DNA of 44,484 bases from Selenomonas sp. oral taxon 892 str. F0426 (GTDB lineage: Bacteria; Bacillota; Negativicutes; Selenomonadales; Selenomonadaceae). Location: NCBI RefSeq assembly GCF_000468035.1, contig NZ_KI260548.1:1-44484 (forward strand), read 5' to 3'. Shown in pieces: positions 1 to 7,934 of the stretch. Below the pieces are notes generated by a model that saw nothing but the letters and a program-made list of their open reading frames with translations, was not told the origin of the DNA and did no database searches. The position numbers were made by a program, and so were the translations under genes. Every line of letters starts with the position of its first letter. The stretch's first letter is position 1.

Positions 1-1041
1 ACACCGACACCGACACCAACGCCGACACCAACGCCGACACCAACACCGACGCCGACGCCGACACCAACACCGACGCCGACACCCAATCCGGGCAATAACG
101 GCTTCGTCCTGCATGAGGACACGAAGTCCCTTGCCGAGACTATGACAGGGACGGCGGCGTTCCTCGGCGCGAGCGGCGACCTCATCGCGGGCGGCGGCAT
201 GACGAGCGCCTCGGCAGAGGCTTCAGGAGCGAGCGGATTCGCCCCCTTTGCTGCCGTAGGCGGATCGAGCCTGCGCCACGAGACCGGCTCTCATGTGAAT
301 GTCAGAGGCATGAATCTTGCCGTCGGCTTCTCACGTGAGGTCATGCGCGGCGATGACCGCATCCTCTTCGGCCCCATCGTCGAGTACGGGCGCGGCAGCT
401 ACGACTCCTACCTTGATAACGGCACGCACGGCGAGGGGAATACCCACTACGTCGGCGGCGGTCTTTTCCTCAAGCAGGAACAGAAGGGCGGCGTCTTCTA
501 CGAGGGCAGCCTGCGCCTTGGCCGCATGAGCACGGACTATGAGGCAGACCTTCCCGTCGGCGGGATCACACGCCGCGCCTCCTACGATACGGATGCGAAC
601 TACATCGGCGCGCATCTTGGTCTTGGACATACGACAACGGCGGCAAGCGGAACGGAGCGCGAGCTCTATCTGCGCTACTTCTATACGCATCAGAACGGCG
701 CGAGTGCAACCCTCTCGACCGGCGACCGCTATGACTTCCACGCCGTCGACAGCCACCGCGTGCGCACGGGTGCACGCTGGACGATCCCGCAGGGGAGCGG
801 TGCGCTCATCCTCGGCACCTCACTTCAGTACGAATTCAAGGGCGATGCGGGCGCGACCTACCACACGGGCGGCTTCTCCTACGACACGGCCAGCCCCTCG
901 CTCAAGGGACTCTCGGGCAGCCTTGAGCTGGGCTACCGCGCGAACCTCAGCAAAAACGCCACCGCCGACCTCAGCGTCGAGGGCTGGGCCGGCAAACAGC
1001 GCGGCGTAACATTCAAGGCAGGGTTTGACTGGAGATTCTGA
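1..1041 (+). CDS. Autotransporter C-terminal beta-barrel (5' partial)
   Basis: The reading frame is open from base 1, so the gene starts outside the window. It opens with 14 consecutive Thr-Pro dipeptides (bases 1-84), then NPGNNG, an alpha-helical stretch (HEDTKSLAETM) and about 290 residues of alternating polar/hydrophobic strands rich in Gly, Tyr and Arg. The last residues are DWRF; a terminal Phe is the usual outer-membrane barrel signature recognised by BamA. Known of the family: the barrel inserts in the outer membrane and carries an N-terminal passenger to the surface. The TP repeat would be a stiff linker between passenger and barrel. The passenger is not visible, so its function cannot be stated. 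A strong terminator follows. Confidence 0.88.
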   Translation, partial: TPTPTPTPTPTPTPTPTPTPTPTPTPTPNPGNNGFVLHEDTKSLAETMTGTAAFLGASGDLIAGGGMTSASAEASGASGFAPFAAVGGSSLRHETGSHVNVRGMNLAVGFSREVMRGDDRILFGPIVEYGRGSYDSYLDNGTHGEGNTHYVGGGLFLKQEQKGGVFYEGSLRLGRMSTDYEADLPVGGITRRASYDTDANYIGAHLGLGHTTTAASGTERELYLRYFYTHQNGASATLSTGDRYDFHAVDSHRVRTGARWTIPQGSGALILGTSLQYEFKGDAGATYHTGGFSYDTASPSLKGLSGSLELGYRANLSKNATADLSVEGWAGKQRGVTFKAGFDWRF

Positions 1042-1057
1042 TCAACTCATGCATAAC

Positions 1058-1100
1058 AAAACCTCCGAAGACGGTACATGTACTGTCTTCGGAGGTTTTT
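1058..1100. terminator. Bidirectional intrinsic terminator
   Basis: A perfect 12-bp stem (1061-1072 with 1085-1096, CCTCCGAAGAC core) is flanked by an A run on the left and a T run on the right. It can end the autotransporter transcript on the plus strand and the creatininase-family transcript arriving on the minus strand. Confidence 0.85.
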
Positions 1101-1139
1101 CTCTGCAATGCGTTCAGCGCAAATCCAAACGAATCTCTG

Positions 1140-1895
1140 CTATTTACGGTCTGCCTCAAAGTTCCAGTCTGCCGCATCCAGCGCTCTCATTGTCTTTGTG
1201 CAGTACTCGAGCAGAATTTTGAACATCTTCTCGCCCTTCTCTGCCGTTCCCTTCGTCGCATCGCCGGTCTGCGCTGTGTTGGTAAGCTCGGAGAAGTCCC
1301 ACTTAATCCCCATAAGATCCGGCAGATTCTTCGGTACACGGCAGGTTGCCTGCTCCGGCTCACACCACTCGGGGAAGAGATAGTAGGCAATGGAGGTCTC
1401 GCCCTCGCCCGCATGGCCGAGGCCGTTCCAGACCTCAAAGGTCCCTTTGGGCAGAAGCTCGCCCGCCGTGACCCACCACTGGTCAAGCGCGGCAATGCGC
1501 GCATGGGGATACTTCTCCTTGATCTTGCGCGAGGCTACCTCAATCGGTGCGATGTTGCCGTCATGTCCGTTGATGATCATGATCGTATCGATGCCGTTGC
1601 GGAGCACCGACTCGACAATATCATAGATCACCTGCGTCACCGTATCGTACTGCAGGGTCAGCGTAAAGGGGAAGGAATCGTAATGGCCGCTGTATCCGAC
1701 CGGGATCGGCGGCAGTACGAGCATATCGCCAAGCTCGTCCGCGATCGCCTTCCCCAGCTTATAGGAAACGATCGTATCGCACCCTTCAGCCAAATGCTGG
1801 CCATGTGCTTCACAGGCGCCGACAGCAAGCACGGCCTTTTTAAAATTCCCCTCTTTTACCTGATGGGCTGTCATTTTCCACAACTCATTCAACAT
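1140..1895 (-). CDS. Creatininase-family metal-dependent amidohydrolase
   Basis: The 251-residue protein shows the creatininase-family metal motifs: CEAHGQHL (Glu29, His31), Asp40 in EGCDT, NGHDGN (His111) and GHAGEGETS (His161, Glu164/Glu166). Family members are hexameric zinc/manganese enzymes that open amide or lactam rings (creatinine, formamides, mycofactocin precursor). True creatininase has Glu two residues after His111; here that residue is Gly, as in many non-creatininase members, so the substrate is open. The start is supported by AAAGGAGG seven bases upstream. It lies 125 bp downstream of the GntR regulator on the same strand and opposite an NCS1 permease, which suggests hydrolysis of an imported nucleobase-like or cyclic amide compound (inference). 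Confidence 0.85.
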   Translation of the reverse strand: MLNELWKMTAHQVKEGNFKKAVLAVGACEAHGQHLAEGCDTIVSYKLGKAIADELGDMLVLPPIPVGYSGHYDSFPFTLTLQYDTVTQVIYDIVESVLRNGIDTIMIINGHDGNIAPIEVASRKIKEKYPHARIAALDQWWVTAGELLPKGTFEVWNGLGHAGEGETSIAYYLFPEWCEPEQATCRVPKNLPDLMGIKWDFSELTNTAQTGDATKGTAEKGEKMFKILLEYCTKTMRALDAADWNFEADRK

Positions 1896-2020
1896 GACAA
1901 TTCCTCCTTTGTGTTTATCATGCAGGCGGCACGGTGATCCACACGCAAATGCCGCCGCTTATCCTATGCCGTAACGAGAGCATTTCCTGCCTCATCAGGG
2001 AGCCTCTGTATATATGCAGG

Positions 2021-2671
2021 TCAGGACATATGCTCTTTGCGCTCGATGATATTGATTTGCTGTGAGGCAATGGCGAGCGCCCCTGCAAGATCGCGCCTTC
2101 GGATCGCATCCACGATGCACTTGTGCTCTCCCAGCGTCTTTTCGACGCCGATGTATTTCATATCCTCAATCAGATCTCTCTGCAGGATGTTCAATACGCC
2201 GCGAAGGGCATCGATGAGATAATTGTTGCGCGTCAGTGCGGCAAGCCCGATATGAAACGCACTGTTCACTCTGTGGTATTCCTGAATCCACTCCGGATGC
2301 GACGTATCAACCTGAGCACCTGCCAGCACATCGAGGTGCCGAAGCTCCTCCTCGTCGGCGTATCGGACAGCATATTCCACCGATGCGCGTTCCAAGATAT
2401 TTCGAAATTGATAGAGTTTGCAAAGCTCTTTGTGTGACAGCTTCTTTACCATGTACCCCTTGCGTGGAATTTTGCACAGAAGCTTTTCCTCGCAAAGAAT
2501 GGTAAGCGCCTCTCTCGCAGGGGTTTTGCTGACCTGATACTTCTGCGAAACTTCGGACTCTGTGATGAAATGCCCATCCGCATATGCACTGGCACAGATC
2601 TCCTTGCGCAGTGCGTCCAAAACAGTCGATGTAATAGAGCATTTCCCTGCTCGTTCAGCTTCCATAGCCAT
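2021..2671 (-). CDS. GntR-family regulator with FCD domain
   Basis: A 216-residue FadR-subfamily regulator. The N-terminal winged helix covers about residues 10-75 (ITESEVSQKYQVSKTPAREAL, then a wing with RKGYMVKKL). The remainder is the helical FCD effector domain, with metal-ligand-type residues FHIGL and GEHKCIVDAI. A start seven codons further upstream is possible, but the chosen ATG has GAGAAGG six bases before it. It is transcribed away from the NCS1 permease and towards the creatininase-family gene, so it probably controls both; a promoter and palindromes lie in the shared intergenic region. FCD regulators usually bind a small carboxylate or related metabolite, which here would be the pathway substrate (inference). 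Confidence 0.88.
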   Translation of the reverse strand: MAMEAERAGKCSITSTVLDALRKEICASAYADGHFITESEVSQKYQVSKTPAREALTILCEEKLLCKIPRKGYMVKKLSHKELCKLYQFRNILERASVEYAVRYADEEELRHLDVLAGAQVDTSHPEWIQEYHRVNSAFHIGLAALTRNNYLIDALRGVLNILQRDLIEDMKYIGVEKTLGEHKCIVDAIRRRDLAGALAIASQQINIIERKEHMS

Positions 2672-2720
2672 ATCACACCTTCTCACTTGCATTCAGAATA
2701 ATCGTATCCTTTTGTGTTTC

Positions 2721-2749
2721 AGTATACCTTGATTGTCATCGACTTGCAA
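2721..2749 (-). promoter_or_regulatory. Promoter of the GntR-creatininase operon
   Basis: On the minus strand, TTGCAA (2749-2744) and TATACT (2726-2721) are separated by exactly 17 bp. The predicted start of transcription is about 40 bases upstream of the chosen GntR start codon. Confidence 0.7.
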
Positions 2750-2806
2750 GTATAAAATATCTCTCGTATATTTAACAAACTTTTAAAACGACACGACGTT
2801 TCCTTA

Positions 2807-2846
2807 TTGACATCCATATGATTTTTACGTATCATAAATTTTATGA
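2807..2846 (+). promoter_or_regulatory. NCS1 permease promoter with overlapping palindrome
   Basis: TTGACA (2807-2812) and TATCAT (2830-2835) are 17 bp apart, about 95 bases upstream of the permease start. A perfect 15-bp palindrome, TCATAAATTTTATGA (2832-2846), overlaps the -10 hexamer and is well placed as a repressor operator. CGTAT motifs recur at about 2764, 2828 and 2871. Which protein binds is inference; the adjacent GntR regulator is the obvious candidate. Confidence 0.65.
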
Positions 2847-2931
2847 AAAATATACTGCTAAGGTATTTTTCGTATATTCACGAGATGCTGGTCGCACAGG
2901 ATCTCTTAGAAAAATAGGATAAGGAGGTACA

Positions 2932-4362
2932 ATGATGGACAACTCTGTAAAGGAGAATGCCCCTCACAATGTTCCGGACGATCAGGAGTTCATGTCTGAA
3001 CCCGTTCCGATGGAGAAACGGCATTCGACCAAAGATCAGATCATGGTCTGGATTGGCTTCGGCTACGTTGTAACAGGTCTTGTTGTCGGCGGACAGATTG
3101 GAGGACAGGGCGGTGCAGGACTGCCTCCGCTCACAGCATTCCTTTCCGTTGCGCTTGGGATGGGATTTCTGTTTTTCCTGACCTCCTTTATCGGGATCGC
3201 CTCACAAAAGACCGGATACAACCTGTCCCTGCTCTGCCGCTTCAGCTATGGTGAACGCGGTTCTACCCTGCCGCTCGCCATGATGTCGCTGATGACACTC
3301 GGTTGGTTCGCAAGCATCGCGGGCATGATCGGACAGATTTGGGGCGCATGGATCGGGAATCCGTCCGGCGTGGTCGTTTTTGACCCGAGTGCCCACGGTT
3401 TCCACGGGGTTGCAGCGATTACACTGGAGGAGTTCCTCTCTACATTCGTTTGGGGTCTCATATTTACTTATACGGCTGTCCGTGGAATGGGGGCGATCGA
3501 GAAGGTCGCCAATATCTTTGCACCGTTCATTATGATCGTCGCCATCGTCATGGGCTTCGTCTATATCTCGCAGGCAGGCGGGCTGTCTCCATTCCTCAGC
3601 AAGGCCAGCATGCTCAGCGGCATGAGCATGGGCACCGCGATTACGGCGGTCGTCGGCAGCTGGATTGCAGGGGCCATCATGGGCGCAGATCTCTTCCGTT
3701 TCAACAAAAACATCAGTGCCGTTTGGTGGTGCGCAGCAGCGTGCTTTATCTTCACCAATCCGATTCTGAACGTCGTCGGCTATATTGGCGCCGTTCAGAC
3801 AGGCGACTTTAACTATGTGATGTATATGCTGCAGGTCAGCATTCCAGTAGCAATTCTTGGCGTCATTGTATGGACATCCGCGCTCTGGACAACAGACAAT
3901 GGCGAGCTCTACTGCAATGCACTCTATACAGGGCCGGTGCTTCGGTCGTACGGATTCGATGTAAGCCGTAGGCACGTTGTCATTGTCGTCGGCGTCCTCG
4001 GATCGATTCTCGGGAGCCTTGCATTCTATCAGCTCTTCTTCGCGGACTTCATCAACGTACTCGGCATCATGGGCCCGCCCATTGCATCTCCAATTCTGGC
4101 GGATTACTTCGTATCCGGGCGTCATCGGAAGTACAATGCGGCAGCACTGCCCTATCAGCCCGCCATCCGCTGGGCAGGCCTGCTGTCCTTCGCTGTCGGT
4201 GCCGCGATTGCTCTCTACTGCTCGTATGGCATAACACTGCCCGGTGAGTTCCCGTCCGGTGTCTTTGCGATGATTATCTCCTTCATCGTCTATATTGTCC
4301 TCTATCGGATGCTGCCCGATGCCGCTGCAGATAAGCGCATCCTAACGCAAATCAATAGTTAA
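2932..4362 (+). CDS. NCS1-family nucleobase:cation symporter (cytosine permease-like)
   Basis: A 476-residue polytopic inner-membrane protein with about 12 hydrophobic segments, preceded by a soluble N-terminus of about 40 residues. The pattern matches the NCS1 / purine-cytosine permease family: glycine-rich TM1 (GGQIGGQGGAGLPP), a conserved SFIGI region, GSWIAGAIMGADLFRF in the middle and LADYFV near TM10. NCS1 carriers import cytosine, purines, allantoin or hydantoins with Na+ or H+. The start is fixed by AAGGAGGT five bases before ATGATG. It is divergent from the regulator and creatininase-family hydrolase, so it probably imports that enzyme's substrate. The exact substrate cannot be read from the sequence. 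Confidence 0.88.
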   Translation: MMDNSVKENAPHNVPDDQEFMSEPVPMEKRHSTKDQIMVWIGFGYVVTGLVVGGQIGGQGGAGLPPLTAFLSVALGMGFLFFLTSFIGIASQKTGYNLSLLCRFSYGERGSTLPLAMMSLMTLGWFASIAGMIGQIWGAWIGNPSGVVVFDPSAHGFHGVAAITLEEFLSTFVWGLIFTYTAVRGMGAIEKVANIFAPFIMIVAIVMGFVYISQAGGLSPFLSKASMLSGMSMGTAITAVVGSWIAGAIMGADLFRFNKNISAVWWCAAACFIFTNPILNVVGYIGAVQTGDFNYVMYMLQVSIPVAILGVIVWTSALWTTDNGELYCNALYTGPVLRSYGFDVSRRHVVIVVGVLGSILGSLAFYQLFFADFINVLGIMGPPIASPILADYFVSGRHRKYNAAALPYQPAIRWAGLLSFAVGAAIALYCSYGITLPGEFPSGVFAMIISFIVYIVLYRMLPDAAADKRILTQINS

Positions 4363-4404
4363 ACAAAACCATATTTCTATTTTCGTGTGCTTCCCAGGCA
4401 TGTC

Positions 4405-4450
4405 AAATCCCTCCTGCTGCAGCTCTTAGTCTGCAGCAGGAGGGATTTTC
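4405..4450 (+). terminator. Intrinsic terminator after the NCS1 permease
   Basis: An 18-bp perfect stem (4405-4422 with 4431-4448, core TCCCTCCTGCTGCAG), 8-base loop and T-rich tail. Its A-rich left arm also makes it usable by the minus-strand gene ending at 4484. Confidence 0.88.
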
Positions 4451-4483
4451 TTGCTTGTCCTCGATCTAGGGAGCAGTCCACTT

Positions 4484-4921
4484 TTATTCGCGGTACATCA
4501 GCGGATCCACCTCGGAGCGAATCCCATGGAGGGCGAGTTCCTCTGCAATCTGCTCGGTCGTGCGCAGCAGCAGAGCACGGGAGGTACGCCAGATCCTCTT
4601 TTTAACGTACGTGCTCCCATCATAAACATAGCGGCGGCTCTTCTGCCCATCCTTCTTCACGATCTGCATCTCCCCCATAAACGTGAGGTTCCCTTTGGTC
4701 GATCGGCAGAAAAAACGCACGACGCGAATCTCATCAAGCGCATAGTGCTCCTCTGCAGTGCCGCACAGTCCGTGGTAAAACGTAATCAGACAGCTACCCT
4801 CGATGCGCATCACATCATAAAACGCATGTGCCGCTCGAGAACGCGCGAGAAACCGCAGCGTCAAAACGCCCACAACGATGCCGGCTGACAGGAGCACCAT
4901 GACCCAAATAATTTCTTCCAT
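4484..4921 (-). CDS. Small single-pass membrane protein, unknown function
   Basis: Not recognised. The 145-residue protein begins MEEIIWVM, has one hydrophobic segment at about residues 5-25 followed by basic residues (RFLARSR), and then a soluble domain of about 115 residues with alternating strands (RIEGSCLITFYHG, LDEIRVVRFFC, NLTFMGEMQIVKK) and a helical end. This predicts an N-terminal anchor with a cytoplasmic domain (positive-inside). The ATG chosen has AGAGG seven bases upstream; an ATG two codons earlier is too close to that site. The gene stands alone between two terminators. Confidence 0.6.
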   Translation of the reverse strand: MEEIIWVMVLLSAGIVVGVLTLRFLARSRAAHAFYDVMRIEGSCLITFYHGLCGTAEEHYALDEIRVVRFFCRSTKGNLTFMGEMQIVKKDGQKSRRYVYDGSTYVKKRIWRTSRALLLRTTEQIAEELALHGIRSEVDPLMYRE

Positions 4922-4965
4922 CCACATACCTCTTCTGATGCCTGCATCATGAGAGAGACTACAAC

Positions 4966-5003
4966 AAAGACCTCCCGCACGATCCACAATGTGAGAGGTC
5001 TTT
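4966..5003 (-). terminator. Intrinsic terminator of the 5020-5427 gene
   Basis: On the minus strand, AAAGACCTC and GAGGTCTTT (4995-5003 with 4966-4974) form a 9-bp stem just after the stop codon at 5020. The flanking T-rich stretch on each side makes it potentially bidirectional. Confidence 0.65.
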
Positions 5004-5019
5004 TTGCTGTTTGAACTTG

Positions 5020-5427
5020 TTACAGCATCGTACTGACGAGTGCCGCCGTCGCAGCAGAGCTCTGCGCCGCCTTCGACATGAGCAGCGGATCCGCAGTCTG
5101 CTCGCGTGCCTGCAGCTTCATCTTCTCCATCGTTTCGGAGATGATTGCCTTTCCTCTCTCGGGGTGCGAGCCGCGCGTCACGATCTGGGAGACGAGCTTC
5201 GTTCCCTCGTAGATCTGCGTGATGACCGATCCGTCTGCGAGCACACGCGTGATGACGGTGTCGCCCACCTTCTCCGCCCAGTCGCGCGCTTCTGCCGCCT
5301 TCATCTCCTTGAAGTTCTGCAGGATCCGCGCAAAGGCATCGGACGTATCCTCCTTGACGGAGCTTGCGCGCCGCGCAGATGATGTCGGTACAACGCTGCG
5401 GCTGCCAAAGATTTTCTCGAGTTCCAT
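5020..5427 (-). CDS. Conserved-type hypothetical protein, helical
   Basis: Not recognised. The 135-residue soluble protein has no signal peptide or membrane segment. A Ser/Arg-rich N-terminus (SVVPTSSARRASSVKE) is followed by an amphipathic helix (DAFARILQNFKEMKAAEARDW), a short strand pair (DTVITRVLADGSVITQIYEG) and a second helical half. The start is supported by GGGAGGG a few bases upstream, and a terminator follows the stop. Codon use resembles the neighbours, so it is probably a real gene. The strand pair resembles small domains that bind or decorate filaments, but this is too weak for a functional call. Confidence 0.55.
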   Translation of the reverse strand: MELEKIFGSRSVVPTSSARRASSVKEDTSDAFARILQNFKEMKAAEARDWAEKVGDTVITRVLADGSVITQIYEGTKLVSQIVTRGSHPERGKAIISETMEKMKLQAREQTADPLLMSKAAQSSAATAALVSTML

Positions 5428-5501
5428 GTCTTTCCCTCCCTTCGTGCTTCCTGCATGATATTGCTGTCCTTACCTTTACTATCGGAAAAATCCTTCCTTG
5501 T

Positions 5502-5670
5502 TTAAGGAAGCACTGATAAATTCAGCCGCGCCATCTTAGCGCATCTTTTTTGCCCGCACTGTGCCCTAGAATCCTCCACATAGCCCCTGCTATGCGTCCG
5601 GTTTGTCTCCTTGTTCGGACGAAAAATTTACGCCAATCTGACGGACTTCATTTTATCAGCGATTCCTTAA
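5502..5670. repeat. MITE-like element with terminal inverted repeats
   Basis: A 169-bp non-coding element bounded by imperfect 19-bp inverted repeats: TTAAGGAAGCACTGATAAA on the left and TTTATCAGCGATTCCTTAA on the right, differing at two positions. The inside has secondary structure (for example GTCCG...CGGAC at about 5598-5624) and no open reading frame. It fills most of the gap between the 5020-5427 gene and the aldolase. The architecture suggests a non-autonomous mobile element; no transposase is present here. Confidence 0.6.
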
Positions 5671-5679
5671 GGATTTTCC

Positions 5680-5708
5680 TTGAATCCCTATAGATTTTCC
5701 GATAATAT
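5680..5708 (+). promoter_or_regulatory. Possible promoter of the aldolase/lyase gene
   Basis: TTGAAT (5680-5685) and TAATAT (5703-5708) are 17 bp apart, about 30 bases upstream of the chosen start at 5738. The -10 matches the consensus at four of six positions, so this is moderate evidence. Confidence 0.45.
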
Positions 5709-5737
5709 AGAATCGCATGAAAAAGGAGATGACGACA

Positions 5738-6769
5738 ATGAGTGAACTGCTTTCCTTTTCCTCCGACTATATGGAGGGGGCGCACGCAGAAATTCTGCGG
5801 CGGTTCGCAGAGACGAATATGGAGCAGACGGCGGGCTATGGACTGGACACCTACTCCGAAACGGCGCGGGAAAAGATACGCAAGGCATGCCGCAGTCCGC
5901 GCGCAGAGATTTACTTCCTCTCTGGCGGCACCCAGACGAACCGCATCGTGATCTCGGCACTGCTGCGCCCCTACGAGGGTGTCATCGCCGCGGATACGGG
6001 GCATATCACCGTACATGAGGCGGGTGCGATCGAGGCGGGCGGTCACAAGGTGCTTGCGCTCCCGCATGAGGACGGCAAACTCACGGCGGAGGCGATTGAG
6101 GCGTATCTGCGCACCTACTATGAGGATGCGAACCGCGATCACATGGTGCGCCCCGGCATGGTCTATCTCTCCCATCCGACCGAGTACGGCACTCTCTATA
6201 CGATGGACGAGCTTGAGGTCATCAGTGCGATCTGCCGCACGAATCGCATCCCACTCTTCCTCGACGGCGCGCGGCTTGCCTGCGCGCTCGGCTGTCCCGC
6301 GAATGAGCTGACGCTCGCCGCCATCTCACGCCTCACGGATGCATTCTGCATCGGCGGAACGAAGTGCGGTGCGCTCTTCGGCGAGGCGGTCGTCTTCCCG
6401 CGGCCGGACACAGTGCCGCATTTCTTCACCATCATCAAGCAGAACGGTGCGCTCCTCGCGAAGGGGCGCGTACTCGGCATCCAGTTCGATACCCTCTTTA
6501 CGGATGGACTCTACGAGCGCGGCGGTGCACACGCCGTCGCTATGGCAGATCGCATTCGCGCGGCACTCACAAAGAGGGGCTATCATCTCGCCGTGGACAA
6601 CCCGACGAACCAGATCTTTCTCGCACTCGATGAGGTGCAGCTCGCACACCTCTCGGCACACGTCAGTATGGGCTTCTGGGAAAAGCAGGACGACGTGACT
6701 GTCATGCGCATCGCGACCAGCTGGGCGACGCGCGAGGAGGACGTAGAGCGGCTGATCGCGCTGCTGTAA
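5738..6769 (+). CDS. Threonine aldolase-family PLP enzyme (beta-eliminating lyase fold)
   Basis: A 343-residue fold-type I PLP enzyme. Visible family signatures are SSDYMEGAHAEIL at the N-terminus, YGLDTYSETARE, FLSGGTQTNRIV (cofactor phosphate region), DTGHITVHEAGAIE, FLDGARLACALG (the Asp that binds the pyridine nitrogen) and FCIGGTKCGALFGE (Schiff-base Lys after GGT). Length and motif order fit low-specificity L-threonine aldolases, which cleave threonine/allo-threonine to glycine and acetaldehyde in the cytoplasm. The start is the ATG nine bases after AAAAGGAG; an ATG seven codons earlier has no ribosome binding site. Related lyases on other beta-hydroxy amino acids cannot be excluded. 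The gene converges on the ABC exporter operon. Confidence 0.85.
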   Translation: MSELLSFSSDYMEGAHAEILRRFAETNMEQTAGYGLDTYSETAREKIRKACRSPRAEIYFLSGGTQTNRIVISALLRPYEGVIAADTGHITVHEAGAIEAGGHKVLALPHEDGKLTAEAIEAYLRTYYEDANRDHMVRPGMVYLSHPTEYGTLYTMDELEVISAICRTNRIPLFLDGARLACALGCPANELTLAAISRLTDAFCIGGTKCGALFGEAVVFPRPDTVPHFFTIIKQNGALLAKGRVLGIQFDTLFTDGLYERGGAHAVAMADRIRAALTKRGYHLAVDNPTNQIFLALDEVQLAHLSAHVSMGFWEKQDDVTVMRIATSWATREEDVERLIALL

Positions 6770-6821
6770 AGGAAAAATCCGCTTGCATCGGGGCAGTCCA
6801 CCATCGCGTCCAAGGGTTTTT

Positions 6822-7934
6822 TCATAGAACCGACCGCTTGAATTTGCGTACGGCGGTGCCGAAGAATACGAAGGTGAAGAGCGCGAGGAAGGCACTCTGC
6901 TGGTAGAGCGATGTGATGCCCCCGCCCTTGAGGAAGATCATGCGCAGAATCTCGATGTAGTGCGTCATGGGGATGGCAAGGCTGAGGTATTGAAAGAATG
7001 TGGGCATCGCCTCGCGCGGAAACATGAAGCCCGAGAGGAGAACCCCCGGCAGAAGGGTCGCGATGCTCATGAGCCCCGCCTGCAGCTGATTCTGCGCAAG
7101 CGATGCGATCATGAGCCCCATCGTAAGCGAGGCGAGGAGGAAGAGGGTCGTGAGCGCATAGAGGAGCAGCACGCTCCCGCGCAGAGGCACGCCGAAGACG
7201 GCGAGCGCGACGAGGATACAGATCGTCGTCTGGATGTAGCCAAGCATAATATAGGGCAGAATCTTGCCGACGAGCAGTTCCCATATATGCAGTGGAGTGA
7301 CAAGGAGCTGCTCGAGTGTGCCGGCCTCGCGCTCGCGCACGATGGACATGGAGACCATGAGCACCATCGTGATCGAGAGGATGATGCCCATGAGTGCGGG
7401 CAGCATGTAGTAGGCGGTGACGGCATCGGGGTTGTACCACGCGCGGATGCGTACGTCATAGGCAGGCGATACGGCGGGCGCCCCGCGCACAGCGACGGGC
7501 TGCACCCGCATGCCAAGCCCCGTCAGGGCGGCGATGGCAGAGGTCGAGGAGATGGAGTCCGAGGCATCGACAATCGCCTGGATCGGCACCGTATGCCCCG
7601 CGTTTGCCTCCCGCACGAGATCGGGCGGAAAGACAATGCCGATCTTTGCATCGCCGCGTTCGATCCGCTCGTTCAGCTCATCGTAGCTCCACGCGATGTA
7701 GCGCAGGTCAAAATAGCCGCTCGCCGTCATCGCCGCGAGGAAATTGCGGCTCTCCTCGCTCCGCGACTGATCGAACACGACCGTGGACTGGTGCCGCACG
7801 TCCGTGCTGATGGCAAAGCCGAACACGATGAGATAGATGACCGGCAGGAGAAAGGTCACACCGACGGTCATGGGATCGCGCCGCATCTGAATGAGTTCCT
7901 TGACGAGAAGCGCCAGAATCCGCAAGCCGCTCAC
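6822..7934 (-). CDS. ABC-2 type transporter permease
   Basis: A 370-residue inner-membrane permease of the YbhS/YhhJ type. The first hydrophobic segment is at about residues 20-45, followed by a periplasmic domain of about 130 residues and five further segments between about 180 and 365, with the family region SIVREREAGTLEQLLVTPL near residue 200. It starts with GTG, its first bases overlapping the TGA of the ATPase gene (GTGA), which implies translational coupling. It is the last gene of the operon HlyD-like adaptor, ATPase, permease. Such systems export drugs, bile-like compounds or lipids across both membranes through a TolC-type channel, which is not in this window. Confidence 0.88.
   Translation of the reverse strand: MSGLRILALLVKELIQMRRDPMTVGVTFLLPVIYLIVFGFAISTDVRHQSTVVFDQSRSEESRNFLAAMTASGYFDLRYIAWSYDELNERIERGDAKIGIVFPPDLVREANAGHTVPIQAIVDASDSISSTSAIAALTGLGMRVQPVAVRGAPAVSPAYDVRIRAWYNPDAVTAYYMLPALMGIILSITMVLMVSMSIVREREAGTLEQLLVTPLHIWELLVGKILPYIMLGYIQTTICILVALAVFGVPLRGSVLLLYALTTLFLLASLTMGLMIASLAQNQLQAGLMSIATLLPGVLLSGFMFPREAMPTFFQYLSLAIPMTHYIEILRMIFLKGGGITSLYQQSAFLALFTFVFFGTAVRKFKRSVL

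Noticed and set aside
1-84. Tandem short repeats as a possible CRISPR or satellite
   Set aside because: The repeats are six-base in-frame Thr-Pro codons inside a protein linker, without spacers.
6770-6821. Possible terminator between the convergent aldolase and ABC permease genes
   Set aside because: T runs are present on both strands, but I could not find a convincing stem between them.
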